A stretch of 64,000 nucleotides of DNA from Paraherbaspirillum soli (GTDB lineage: Bacteria; Pseudomonadota; Gammaproteobacteria; Burkholderiales; Burkholderiaceae_D): the NCBI RefSeq assembly GCF_042654985.1, contig NZ_JBHSMT010000028.1, forward strand, positions 248,001 through 312,000. Direction: 5' to 3'. Numbering within the stretch: the first letter of the stretch is position 1; the number at the start of each line of letters is the position of its first letter. Made by a program: the position numbers and the translations under genes. This document shows, piece by piece, positions 1-8,891 of the stretch. The notes below the pieces were generated by a model. It had not been told where the DNA came from, searched no databases, and saw only the letters and a list, made by a program, of their open reading frames with translations.

Positions 1-3000
1 CGCTCTTGATGTCGCGCTGCAGAACGTCGCAATGCGCTATCGCATCGTGCTCTCGCAATACCAGCAGCGCCCCCTTGAGGCGATGCAGCCGGCGCAGAAA
101 AACACCGCCGTCGGCGCCGGCCGCCGCCTGCCGCAAAGCAGCCTGGTCCGCTTCCCAAGTCGCCAGGAAAGCGGCCTGCAGTTTTAGCGCAAACGCGCTG
201 TTTTGCGCCGGGTCCGCCAGCGCGTCGATTGCGGCGGCAGGCGCTGCCGCGTTTCCCAGCACACGGTTGAGAGCATCGCCCAGCTGAACTATGCCGACCG
301 GCTTGTGCAACACATAGGCAAACCCGTGCCGATCGGCGTCGCGATCCTGTTCGGTGCTGGCCGTGTTGACAATGATGGGCGTCATTATGCCGCGCTCACG
401 CAAGGCTGACAGCAAGCCCTTGCCATCCATCACCGGCATGTTCAGGTCGCTCAGGATCACGTCATACGATTCAGTCAGGCAACGCTCCAGCGCCTGTTGC
501 CCATGTTCCACGGTATCGATCCGGTAGTAGCCCAGCGCTATCAGTTGCGGTCCGATCAGAGCTCGGCTGACCGGGTCGTCCTCCACCACCAGCACCCGCT
601 GGCGGCGCAACGCCGGAGCGGCAGGTACGGCTAAAAGCGGTCGCGCCGGTTGAACGTGACCCTGACCGCAGATGCTCAGCGCCAGGCGCAAGGCATCGCT
701 GGCATAGGCGCTGAGCGCGATGACACTTGCTCGCCGTTCGGGATGCAAAGGGCCGTTGGGCGAGATCCAGACGGTATCGCAGAATGGCAGTGCGCCGAGT
801 GCGCGCCAGGCCTCAGGCAAGGCCGCAGCGCCGGCGGCCAGCAACAGGATGGCGTCGGGCGACGCGCACGCTCGCGCTTGCTCGGGATCGGCAGCCCAGA
901 TCAATTTGACGGCCGGTAGCGAACGGGCTATGCCGGCTTCCAGCATGGCCCGCCAGCCTGGGGTATCGGACAACACGACAATGGTGTCAAATGCCACGTC
1001 CAGCGTGTCCTTATCGGCATCGCTCGCAGCAGCCGCAATCTGTAGCGGCAGTTCGACGCTAAAGATGCTGCCCACCCCCTGTTCGCTATCGACCGCGATA
1101 CGCCCTTGCATCAAGTCGGTCAAGCGTTTACACAAGGACAATCCGAGTCCGGTGCCGCCGAAACGGCGCGCCACCGAGCCGTCGGCCTGGGAAAACGGCG
1201 TGAAGATGTCCTCTTGCCGATCTTCGGCGATGCCGATACCCGAATCCGATACCGAAAAACGCAGCCACGCCAGTTTGTCGTCCGCTGCGTGCGCGTCGAT
1301 CAACTCAAGCTGTAGCGTGATTACGCCGGACTGGGTGAACTTGGCGGCATTGCCGAGCAGGTTCATCAGGATCTGCGCAATCCGATGACTGTCGCCCAGC
1401 AACAAGGCCGGCAATTGCGGCGAGCTGAAGCAAAAAAAGTGCACATTCTTGGCGGCGATCAGCGGCGCGAAGGTCTGCGCGCAGCGTTCCGCCAACGCGT
1501 GCGGACTGAACGGCTCGCTGTGCAGCGTCAACTCGTTGGCCTCGACTTTGGAGAAGTCCAGGATGTCGTTGATCAACGCCAGCAGCGCATCGAAGGAGCG
1601 CCGTATCGTGCCGACCCGCTCTTTTTGCGGCAGAGACAGGCTCTCCATATCGAGCAATTCGAGATTGCCCAAGGCTCCGTGCAGCGGGGTGCGGATTTCA
1701 TGGCTCATGGTGGCCAGGAACATCGACTTGGCCTGATTGGCCTGATCGGCGGCGAGTTTGGCTTGATGCATCAGGCGTTCGGCATGTTTGCGTTCGCTGA
1801 TATCGGTGAGGCCGAACAGCACCACGTCGCGCTCGCGGTAACGGGTGTGGGAAAACGCCGCGGCAACGTCGCGCAGGCCGCCCTCGCCGGCCGCATCTTC
1901 CACCGTTGCTTCCGCAAAGTGGAGCTTGCCGGGCGTGCGCGCGCCAGCGCCAGACGCGGTCAGCAACTGCCGATAAAACGCCGCCTCGCCGTTTGCCGCA
2001 TGGTGCACCAGCTTGGCGGCAATCTCGTTTTGCAGCACCATCTCGCCGCTCAGCGGATCGACCACGCCCAAGCCGACCGGGGCGGTCTCGATCACGGTGC
2101 GGTTAAACGCTTCACTGTCATGCATCCGTTGCGAGTGGAGTTGCAGCGGAGTAAACACGAAACGATCGAGGGTGATAACGAAGGCCCACAGGATCGCCAG
2201 CAGCAAGAACATCAGGGCGAGCAGCCAGGACAGCTCCGGCCATAGTCCGGCAAGGATGGTGGTCCAGTCGAACGCATACACGGCGATCCAGTTCGGCCCC
2301 GGGACGGTCTGCGTGACAAAGTAGACGCCGCCGCGGCGTGCGATCTGCACATGGTCGTCGGCCTTGCTCAGGACGTCGGGATGGGCCAGCAATGTGCCGC
2401 TCCAGCTCTGCTCGACGGCGTCGTTCACATCGACGCCGAACAAATGCCGATGCCTGCGCGCCACCACAAAAAAACCGCGCTCATGCGCGCCATTTTGAAA
2501 AAGATGGGCAAATTGCTTGAGCGGCACCACCACGGAAATCACCGCCGCCCGCCGGCCGCCGAGAAAAACCGGGCTGGCGAAATGGGTGATCAATTGACCG
2601 TCGAACGGGTCGTCATACAGGCTGATCCAGAAGACGCGCTGGCGCTTCAGGGTCTCGGTCGAATACTGGGACAGCTCCTGCTCGACCTTGGCAACACGCT
2701 GGTGGATCAGGTCCGGCATAGCGCCCTGCCGCGCCGCTTGCAACAGCGGCGGCCGCAGCGGCGGGATAGTCGCCAGGAACCGCTGGTCGGGTGTGTAGGT
2801 AAAACCGCCGAGAAAATGACCGGTGTCGCGTTGCCGGAAACCTGGCGCCGGCGATACTTCGCGGATGATGCCGAACAGCGACGTCAGACGGTCTTGATCG
2901 GCAGGCGTGGTCAGCGTGGTGAGCACCGAGAACGGCGCAGCGGTCAGGTCGGGTTCGGTCAGGGTGACGCCATGCTCGGTCGCCAGCCGCTGGCGGTACT

Positions 3001-3331
3001 TCTGTACAGGGATGCCGTCGCGCTGGTGCAAGGTCCAGAGCGCCTCATAATTTTCGACGTACTGTTTCAAGCCCACTTCGTAGCGGTCAACCCCGGTCTT
3101 GACCAGTTCGCGCTGGCGCGCAAACACGTGCTGCTGGTCATTGATAAAGCGCTGTACCCGGGAATTGATGCCGACCGCCATGGTCAGCAGGACCACCAGC
3201 GTCAACAGCGCCGCACCGCCGTATAGCAGGCGCTTGGCATAGCGTCCGGACACCTCCGGCAGGATCGCCGCAACGCCCGGCGGCACCAGCCGGGTCCGCA
3301 GCCATTGCGCTACCCGCTGCCTGCGGGTCAT
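1..3331 (-). CDS. hybrid sensor histidine kinase (partial, C-terminus off the left edge)
   Basis: The frame is open from an ATG at 3331 to the window edge, about 1110 residues. It overlaps the stop of the upstream response regulator as ATGA. A membrane segment lies at residues 34-55, then a ~300-residue periplasmic sensor region and a second membrane segment near 362-388. The HisKA phosphoacceptor is His544 (MSHEIRTPLHG), followed by an HATPase with GIGIAED and FGGTGLGL motifs. Next comes a degenerate receiver-like stretch, then a true receiver (VLVVEDD; phospho-Asp962 in ILSDLNMP) and, at the edge, an Hpt-like helix with HRLKG. This His-Asp-His layout is that of RcsC/BvgS-type phosphorelays, and the adjacent regulator is the likely target. 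The stimulus is unknown. Confidence 0.9.
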   Translation of the reverse strand, partial: MTRRQRVAQWLRTRLVPPGVAAILPEVSGRYAKRLLYGGAALLTLVVLLTMAVGINSRVQRFINDQQHVFARQRELVKTGVDRYEVGLKQYVENYEALWTLHQRDGIPVQKYRQRLATEHGVTLTEPDLTAAPFSVLTTLTTPADQDRLTSLFGIIREVSPAPGFRQRDTGHFLGGFTYTPDQRFLATIPPLRPPLLQAARQGAMPDLIHQRVAKVEQELSQYSTETLKRQRVFWISLYDDPFDGQLITHFASPVFLGGRRAAVISVVVPLKQFAHLFQNGAHERGFFVVARRHRHLFGVDVNDAVEQSWSGTLLAHPDVLSKADDHVQIARRGGVYFVTQTVPGPNWIAVYAFDWTTILAGLWPELSWLLALMFLLLAILWAFVITLDRFVFTPLQLHSQRMHDSEAFNRTVIETAPVGLGVVDPLSGEMVLQNEIAAKLVHHAANGEAAFYRQLLTASGAGARTPGKLHFAEATVEDAAGEGGLRDVAAAFSHTRYRERDVVLFGLTDISERKHAERLMHQAKLAADQANQAKSMFLATMSHEIRTPLHGALGNLELLDMESLSLPQKERVGTIRRSFDALLALINDILDFSKVEANELTLHSEPFSPHALAERCAQTFAPLIAAKNVHFFCFSSPQLPALLLGDSHRIAQILMNLLGNAAKFTQSGVITLQLELIDAHAADDKLAWLRFSVSDSGIGIAEDRQEDIFTPFSQADGSVARRFGGTGLGLSLCKRLTDLMQGRIAVDSEQGVGSIFSVELPLQIAAAASDADKDTLDVAFDTIVVLSDTPGWRAMLEAGIARSLPAVKLIWAADPEQARACASPDAILLLAAGAAALPEAWRALGALPFCDTVWISPNGPLHPERRASVIALSAYASDALRLALSICGQGHVQPARPLLAVPAAPALRRQRVLVVEDDPVSRALIGPQLIALGYYRIDTVEHGQQALERCLTESYDVILSDLNMPVMDGKGLLSALRERGIMTPIIVNTASTEQDRDADRHGFAYVLHKPVGIVQLGDALNRVLGNAAAPAAAIDALADPAQNSAFALKLQAAFLATWEADQAALRQAAAGADGGVFLRRLHRLKGALLVLREHDAIAHCDVLQRDIKS

Positions 3332-4077
3332 GTCGGATCGGATCCCGGATCGGGCTGGCGATGCGTTCCTCCCATGCGGCCGAAGGCATTGATCAGCTCA
3401 ATATCATTGCGCGCGCCCAGCTTGATCATGGCTTTCTTTTTCTGCGTGCTGATGGTTTTCAGGCTGCGCTTGGTTTGCAACGCGATCTCGGTCACCGTCA
3501 TGCCCGACACAAACAGGCGCAACACTTCCACTTCGCGCACCGACAATTTGACCGCCGACAGCAATTGCGCGCCTGGATTGTTTTCCAGCATATATTCCAG
3601 CATGGCCTTGGACGTTGTGGGGTCCAGATATCGTTCGCCGCGCATCACGCTGCGCACCACCATCGGCAGCGCGGAAAATTCACCGCTGCTCTTGCTGATA
3701 AAACCCAACACCCCCAAGCGCATCGCCTGCCGCACCACCACGATATCGTCGTGCGCGGTCAGCAGCACGATCTTCAGCGCCGGATACATGCGCCGCACCC
3801 GTTCCAGCATGTGCATCCCATCCGGTTCGCTGTCGCCTTCGAACGAGTAATCCGTAATCAGGATGTCGCACGGCACCTGGCGCAGCGTCTCGAATAACTC
3901 CGAGATCGTCACCGCCGCAGACAGCAGGTGAATATCGGATTCGTTCTCAAACATATTACTGACGCCCAGGATGACGACCGGATGGTCGTCGGCCACGACC
4001 ACATTGATAGCAGGCGCACTATCCCGCGATGAAACATCTGAGATATCTGCTTGCACTATTGAAATGGGTTCTGTCAT
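3328..4077 (-). CDS. NarL/RcsB-family response regulator
   Basis: The 249-residue protein has a receiver domain (VVVADDHP at 27-34, phospho-acceptor Asp76 in LITDYS, conserved Lys in GFISKSS) and a C-terminal LuxR-type helix-turn-helix (LSVREVEVLRLFVSGMTV, then KTISTQKKKAMIKLG). That C-terminus closely resembles RcsB. Its stop overlaps the start of the hybrid kinase downstream, so the two are almost certainly co-transcribed and form one phosphorelay. Target genes cannot be read from the window. The first ~20 residues are a non-conserved extension, so the start could be slightly internal. Confidence 0.93.
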   Translation of the reverse strand: MTEPISIVQADISDVSSRDSAPAINVVVADDHPVVILGVSNMFENESDIHLLSAAVTISELFETLRQVPCDILITDYSFEGDSEPDGMHMLERVRRMYPALKIVLLTAHDDIVVVRQAMRLGVLGFISKSSGEFSALPMVVRSVMRGERYLDPTTSKAMLEYMLENNPGAQLLSAVKLSVREVEVLRLFVSGMTVTEIALQTKRSLKTISTQKKKAMIKLGARNDIELINAFGRMGGTHRQPDPGSDPT

Positions 4078-4288
4078 AGATAAAATGGATGAAAAAGCAC
4101 CGATTTGCTCGGTTTAGTAGGATTCGGCATAAGAATATTCTTATTATTGCTGTTTTTCTAGTGTCGAAGAGAAATATTAAAGCGCTTGCTTGCCGCCTAG
4201 CGAGCTCAAGACAAATGGCTTTTACTGCAGGTTAATTGCAATTTCATTACTGCCGCACTGACAACACCCGGTTGCGCATCGGGAACCG

Positions 4289-4759
4289 TCAAGCGCTCGC
4301 CGGCGGCATGGTTGAGTTGATGATAGGCGGCGCTTCCGCCATCAAGCCGACCCAATGCAATGTCGACGCGGCTTGCGAGTCGGTTTTTGCCGCATGCATG
4401 GAGGCGTGATAGTGCCGCTTGTTGGCGTGCCGGACCGATCTCTGCCTGATGCGCTCGGTACGCTGGTCGCCATAGGCAACAATCTGCTCAAGCATGGCCG
4501 ACAATTCCGGATCGCCATGCATTGCCTGCATCAATTGCCGCCACAGGTCGTATTCGTTCCAGCGCTTGAAGCGCATATACGCGGTGTGCCACTTGCCAAA
4601 CTCCGGCGGCAAATTGTTCCACCGCGATCCGCCAGCCGCCACCTGCAGCACGGCCTCGATAAACAGGCGGTTGTTTTTACCGCGGACTCCCGGATCGCCG
4701 CGCTTTCCGGCTAACAGCGGCGCCAATTTTTCCCATTGATCATTTCGTAGTTGCATCAT
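4289..4759 (-). CDS. IS5-type transposase N-terminal domain protein, possibly domesticated
   Basis: The 156-residue product begins with the DNA-binding N-terminal domain typical of IS5/IS1182-type transposases (LRNDQWEKLAPLLAGKRGDPG, then WNNLPPEFGKWHTAYMRFKRW). After residue ~85 it does not continue into the usual DGT catalytic block; the C-terminus is polar and unrelated to a DDE nuclease. There is a good ribosome site (AAAGGAA) before ATGATG. I see no terminal inverted repeats nearby. It is either a decayed insertion-sequence first ORF or a repurposed DNA-binding protein. The family assignment is fairly safe; function is inference. Confidence 0.7.
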   Translation of the reverse strand: MMQLRNDQWEKLAPLLAGKRGDPGVRGKNNRLFIEAVLQVAAGGSRWNNLPPEFGKWHTAYMRFKRWNEYDLWRQLMQAMHGDPELSAMLEQIVAYGDQRTERIRQRSVRHANKRHYHASMHAAKTDSQAASTLHWVGLMAEAPPIINSTMPPASA

Positions 4760-4845
4760 GATTCCTTTATCTTTCTACTTGGCGCATTCGATGCTCGGTC
4801 CGGGCTCATGTCCGTCGAGGCCGGATCGTTGCCGTTAGTGTCGGC

Positions 4846-5172
4846 CTATGTTTCGTCCGCACTATCCTTCGCTGGCAGATAGCGGGTACCGAGACCGGAC
4901 GCCAATAACGCCGCTTCTACCTTCCCCCATGCCACAGCGTCGTAAGCCTCGCTGCCCCTTATCGCCTGCTGCGCCGAGTGAAACATGCGCCACATGGTCG
5001 GCATGCAACGCAAAGAGTTATCGGCAGCGCCCAATTGCCGGCGCAACCTGGACGCCAACGCAGGATTATGGGCAGCCCAGACATCCGCATAGGATTCCAT
5101 CGCCGCCAGCGCATACGGATCCTTAGCCGTATCCAACACGTAACGTCCCTTACCCAAGTCAATAAACATCAC
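4846..5172 (-). CDS. small protein of unknown function (108 aa)
   Basis: I do not recognise a family. The start is well supported: an AGGAGTAAGTG ribosome site precedes ATGATG. The sequence is soluble-looking and mainly helical, with an aromatic N-terminal segment (MMFIDLGKGRYVL) and a central Trp/Met-rich helix (MPTMWRMFHSAQQAI). No signal peptide, membrane helix or metal motif is visible. It is separated by under 100 bases from the transposase-like gene downstream on the same strand, so the two may be transcribed together. Confidence 0.6.
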   Translation of the reverse strand: MMFIDLGKGRYVLDTAKDPYALAAMESYADVWAAHNPALASRLRRQLGAADNSLRCMPTMWRMFHSAQQAIRGSEAYDAVAWGKVEAALLASGLGTRYLPAKDSADET

Positions 5173-5363
5173 TTACTCCTGATTCAAATTTGCACATACA
5201 TCGTCGAGCGAGATTTCATTCAGTCCACGAGGCAACACAACCGGGACGTGAAATGTCGTGCAACCATTTTGCGGGGCGCCGAAGCGTAGAGAAATTGCTC
5301 GCGGTCCGCTTTTGTAGCAGGAGTATTCCTATACCGCTGTGTGCGTAACTTCCGATGTGCGCT

Positions 5364-6245
5364 TCACCAGATTCCCTCCTGCATGAACTGAATGACGACC
5401 GGGAATGCCAGCACCATCAACGTGACCGGAAGAATGAAGACCAACAACGGAAAAATCAGCTTCACCGGCACTTCCATTGCCTGCCTTTCAGCCCGCTGAA
5501 AACATTCGCACCGACGCCGTTCGGCTTGAAACTTCAACGTATTGGCCAAGCCGCTCCCCATGCGCTCGGCCTGGATCACGGCGTTGCTGAAATGGGTGAT
5601 TTGCTTGATCCTGACCCGCTGCTCCATACGGCGCAACGCCTCGGCCCGGCTCAAGCCGGATTCCATGTCGTGCAGCATGCGCTTGAACTCGTGCTGCAAG
5701 AGGCCGCTCGGGCCTTTGTCGACCGCGTACTCAAGCGCGGCCGTGACCTTGCTGCCGGCGCTTACCGCCATGCTCAGCAGATCGAGGTAAATCGGCAGAT
5801 GCCGCAAGATGGATTTCACATTTTCGGCCCGCATGTTGCGCAGCCAGATGCAGGGATAGAACATGCCCGCAATGGCGCACGGCGCCAGCAACAGCGAATA
5901 AAATCCAGGCAACATCAGCATAGCCAATCCGGCCAGCGAGCTTGCGGCAAGCGCGCAGAACAGACTGAGCGACACGAATTGCCGCTCGTTCATCAGCGCC
6001 GTCATGCCAGTCGTCGTCAGACGCCGGTGCGCGCTGGCCAGCCATTGCTGCGGATAGCGCCGGCCCCAGTTGCATTCCATGAACCGCACCGCAGGCCAGA
6101 TCATCCGCAGTGCGCGCGGCAAAGGATAGCGCCAGCTTCGGTCTTCTCTCGGCACTGCAATCAGCAGCAGCTGCCACAGATAAAACAAAATGCAGCAGAG
6201 CAGGCAGAACGTGCCGACAGCGGCGGCGACAATAAATAGCATCAT
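5364..6245 (-). CDS. TadC-like type II/IV pilus inner-membrane platform protein
   Basis: The 293-residue protein has an N-terminal hydrophobic helix, a paired helix near 110-160 and a C-terminal pair (VKLIFPLLVFILPVTLMVLAFPVVIQF), with the T2SF cytoplasmic domain between (LPIYLDLLSMAVSAGSKVTAALEYA). This is the usual TadC arrangement and length. Such proteins form the membrane platform against which the TadA ATPase works in Flp/Tad pili. It starts 3 bases after the tadB-like stop. No tadA, rcpA, flp pilin or prepilin peptidase lies in the window, so the pair is orphaned here. Confidence 0.82.
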   Translation of the reverse strand: MMLFIVAAAVGTFCLLCCILFYLWQLLLIAVPREDRSWRYPLPRALRMIWPAVRFMECNWGRRYPQQWLASAHRRLTTTGMTALMNERQFVSLSLFCALAASSLAGLAMLMLPGFYSLLLAPCAIAGMFYPCIWLRNMRAENVKSILRHLPIYLDLLSMAVSAGSKVTAALEYAVDKGPSGLLQHEFKRMLHDMESGLSRAEALRRMEQRVRIKQITHFSNAVIQAERMGSGLANTLKFQAERRRCECFQRAERQAMEVPVKLIFPLLVFILPVTLMVLAFPVVIQFMQEGIW

Positions 6246-6248
6246 GAT

Positions 6249-6839
6249 TTACACATCGATATCGGTTATTTTGCGGATCGTCAGATAGCCCAGTATTTCC
6301 ATGACCGCGATCGCAGCCAGCGTGCCCCAGCCGAAGGGCGAGTGAAACAACGGCGCCATCGCCAGCGGCTCCACCAAATGCAAAGCAAGCAACAGCAGCA
6401 AAGGCAGGCAGCACATCGCCAATCCTTGCACCTTGCCGATTAACGCCAAATTCCGGATCCTCGCTTCAATCCGATGCTTCTCGCGCAGCGTTTTGGCGGC
6501 AGACTCCAGCACCCCGGCCAGATTGCCGCCGACTTCCCGAGCGACCGAGATAGCGGCTACCAGCTTCATCAAATCGTGCAACGGCAGCCGCCGCTCCATA
6601 TTTTTCAGGGCCGGCTCCAGAGCCGCCCCTAGCTGGATCTCGCGCAGCAGCAGCGCTAGCTCAGCGGCCATCGGCAGCGGCGCTTGTTGCGCGGCAGCCG
6701 CCAGCGCGGCCGGCAAATCGGCGCCGGCCCGGAGTTCGCCGGCGACAGCCAGCAGCACGTCCGGCATTTGCATCTCGATCCGGCGCAGGCGCTTGGCCCT
6801 GGACCTGCGTGCGAACGGCTTAGGCAATAAGATGCTCAT
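6249..6839 (-). CDS. short TadB-like platform protein
   Basis: The 196-residue product matches the C-terminal two thirds of TadB: the T2SF domain (MPDVLLAVAGELRAGADLPAALAAAA, then LVAAISVAREVGGNLAGVLESAAKTLREK) and two C-terminal membrane helices. Normal TadB is about 300-330 residues with extra N-terminal membrane helices, absent here. The start has a plausible AAGGGAAA ribosome site, so the short form looks native and not merely truncated by annotation. It lies between cytochrome b561 (10 bases upstream) and the tadC-like gene, apparently one operon. Confidence 0.8.
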   Translation of the reverse strand: MSILLPKPFARRSRAKRLRRIEMQMPDVLLAVAGELRAGADLPAALAAAAQQAPLPMAAELALLLREIQLGAALEPALKNMERRLPLHDLMKLVAAISVAREVGGNLAGVLESAAKTLREKHRIEARIRNLALIGKVQGLAMCCLPLLLLLALHLVEPLAMAPLFHSPFGWGTLAAIAVMEILGYLTIRKITDIDV

Positions 6840-6849
6840 CGGATTTCCC

Positions 6850-7506
6850 TTAAGCCGCCGAGCGGCCGTGCTCCAGCTTGGACGTTTTCAAGAAGGCCCG
6901 CGCATCGTTGGCCGAACCGCCCAGCGGCGCACGCACCTGACGCTGATCTTGCGGTTTGGTCTTCCACCACATGCGGTAGATGATCCCGTCCCGCTTGACA
7001 AAGTGATGCCACAACGCGGCGGCGCCATGCAGTGCAACGGTGGCGTAGAACACCCGGCCCAGGATTTCATGCAGCATGACCATCCGCGTCACCAACTCGG
7101 TATCGCGCGGCACCAGGATCGGCAAATCGAAACCCAGCAGCGGCATCGGAATCGCCATGCCCTTGGCGTTGACGATAATCCAGCCGATCAGCGGCTCGGC
7201 CAGCAGCAAGGCGTAGATCGCCAGATGCACGGCATGCGCGGCGGCATGCTCGAAGCGGCTGCCGCCCGGCGCCGGGGGCATGCGCCGACCCAACAGCCGC
7301 ACCGCCAGCCGTATCACGGTGAGAGCCAGCAAGGCAACGCCGCAGCCGATATGCAGCACCATCACGGAACGCATGGAGATGCCGCCGCGCTCAACCAGCA
7401 CATGACGCAATTCGGCCGAAAATAAAATTGCCAGCATCAGCAGCACGGTCAGCCAATGAATGCCGACCAGCGGCCAGCTATAACGGTTTTTGTTGATTGT
7501 TTTCAT
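6850..7506 (-). CDS. cytochrome b561 family di-heme membrane protein
   Basis: The 218-residue protein has four membrane helices and the expected four histidine heme ligands: His17 (GIHWLT), His52 (VLHIG), His146 (MLHEI) and His160 (ALHGAA). Family members carry electrons across or along the inner membrane, using the quinone pool, and several oxidise superoxide. The start has no strong ribosome site but begins directly with the conserved N-terminus. It is followed within 10 bases by the tadB-like gene, an unusual companion. A terminator lies upstream at about 7585-7620 and isolates this transcript from the gene before it. Confidence 0.92.
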   Translation of the reverse strand: MKTINKNRYSWPLVGIHWLTVLLMLAILFSAELRHVLVERGGISMRSVMVLHIGCGVALLALTVIRLAVRLLGRRMPPAPGGSRFEHAAAHAVHLAIYALLLAEPLIGWIIVNAKGMAIPMPLLGFDLPILVPRDTELVTRMVMLHEILGRVFYATVALHGAAALWHHFVKRDGIIYRMWWKTKPQDQRQVRAPLGGSANDARAFLKTSKLEHGRSAA

Positions 7507-7584
7507 GATTTCTCATCTCAAAGATCATATTTTTCGCGATCCGGCGCATCGCCACAAACTTCCTAAAAGGAATCTCAATGCCGC

Positions 7585-7627
7585 GAAAAAAAACGTTCCA
7601 TGTACGAGAACATGGAACGCCTGAAAA
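7585..7627 (-). terminator. rho-independent terminator
   Basis: A perfect 10-bp stem (CGTTCCATGT at 7594-7603 with its complement at 7610-7619, 6-base loop) is followed on the minus strand by eight Ts. It would end transcription of the outer-membrane gene at 7765-8841. Confidence 0.85.
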
Positions 7628-7640
7628 AAAATGGTAGAAC

Positions 7641-7736
7641 GTAGGGCGGATGAGCGAAGCGTTATCCGCCGTCTTGGATGCATCACACACCTGTGGCACA
7701 TCCATCGGCGGATAACGCTACGCTCATCCGCCCTAC
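7641..7736. repeat. 96-bp GTAGGGCGGA palindromic repeat, copy 1
   Basis: It begins GTAGGGCGGATGAGCG and ends with the reverse complement of that sequence (CGCTCATCCGCCCTAC), enclosing a second inverted pair (GTTATCCGCC / GGCGGATAAC). Length is exactly 96 bp, shared with the copies at 24796, 25668, 25879 and 49483. It lies between the outer-membrane gene and its terminator. Confidence 0.85.
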
Positions 7737-7764
7737 TCAAAAGCGCCCTACTCGGATTCGCGCC

Positions 7765-8841
7765 TTAAAACGCCTTGGTCACATTCAAAAACAGCGAAGG
7801 CTGACGCTTCAATTGAAAGCCGTTCAGGTTTTGCGCCACAGGTTCGACGTATTCGACGCCGAGGCGATATCCCTTGAGCGGACCGGAACCCGCCATCGCA
7901 TTCAGGCCGACACCCACTTCGACTACCTTGCCGCCGTAGTTGGCGGTATCGTCGTCGGGCATACCGGTGGTATGCGGGCCGTTGTACTCGCCCTTGATCG
8001 CGCCTTGCGCGGTGTATGACAGACGGCTGGTCATGTTGAGCCAGTCGGCCAGCTTATAGCCGCCCCAGCCGGTCAGATGCAGCTTATTGCCGAGCCGGTA
8101 GCCGGAAGCATTGGCATCCTGCATCGGCAGCACGGCATCGGCCTGCAAGCCCCAGTTCCATTTGCCGCTATGGCCGGTGTAGGTGATGCTGGGCATCGCA
8201 TCCCAGGTGCCGCTGCCGAGCTGCATGCCGTAGTGGGTAAACTTGCCATTGACGTTCTTCTCGCTGACCGAGCCGGTCGGCACGCTGACGGTGGCGCCGA
8301 CCTGCACATGGTGGGTGCCGTCATCGTACAAGCGGAACAAGGCGCTGACCGGGGTGTCCCCCATGCCGCGGGTGCTGTGCGTCATCGGTCCCATCCCGTG
8401 CCGCATCATCGGCAGGCCTTCCATCCCCATCGGCATTTCCATGAACATCGGCATCACCATGATGTTGAACCAGTCGGTCGGCGCATACATGATGTCCAGC
8501 ATATGCATGTTCATCACCATGCTGGTCGGTTTCATATGATAGCCGGCAGCGTCCAGCTCGGCATTGCCGACGTTATCGGTCCCATGCTGCATACCGCCGC
8601 CCTGACGGGTTTGCGAAAAACGATAGCCGAACATCCACTCGCCTTTGGCGTGCATGTGGTCGTACATGACGCCGGCCGGGCCGTGGCTTTCTGGCGATGG
8701 CGTATCGGCGCCGTCATGTCCTTCATGGGCGTGTGCCGCGATGCCGGCGGTCAGCAGCAGCGCCGCCGCGGCGCAACGGCTCAGTTGGAAAAATGCTGGT
8801 TTGAAGCGTGGGGATTGTTGTGTTTGGGATTGCTTTTTCAA
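7765..8841 (-). CDS. Met/His-rich outer-membrane beta-barrel protein
   Basis: The 358-residue precursor has a signal peptide ending near AHAHEGHDG. The mature protein looks like a beta-barrel (alternating hydrophobic strands, C-terminal Phe in LFLNVTKAF) of the transporter type often labelled phenol-degradation MetA-like. The N-terminal third is very rich in Met and His (HMHAKGEWMFGYRFSQ; FNIMVMPMFMEMPMGMEGLP). Such sequences bind copper or iron in known metal proteins; here that is inference. The DUF2946 protein 50 bases upstream on the same strand, also typical of copper loci, supports a metal-related role. Substrate and direction of transport are not visible. Confidence 0.75.
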   Translation of the reverse strand: MKKQSQTQQSPRFKPAFFQLSRCAAAALLLTAGIAAHAHEGHDGADTPSPESHGPAGVMYDHMHAKGEWMFGYRFSQTRQGGGMQHGTDNVGNAELDAAGYHMKPTSMVMNMHMLDIMYAPTDWFNIMVMPMFMEMPMGMEGLPMMRHGMGPMTHSTRGMGDTPVSALFRLYDDGTHHVQVGATVSVPTGSVSEKNVNGKFTHYGMQLGSGTWDAMPSITYTGHSGKWNWGLQADAVLPMQDANASGYRLGNKLHLTGWGGYKLADWLNMTSRLSYTAQGAIKGEYNGPHTTGMPDDDTANYGGKVVEVGVGLNAMAGSGPLKGYRLGVEYVEPVAQNLNGFQLKRQPSLFLNVTKAF

Positions 8842-8891
8842 TTTGATCTCTCTTGATAGTAAATAGAATTCGATGTCGTGCGGCGGACCGC

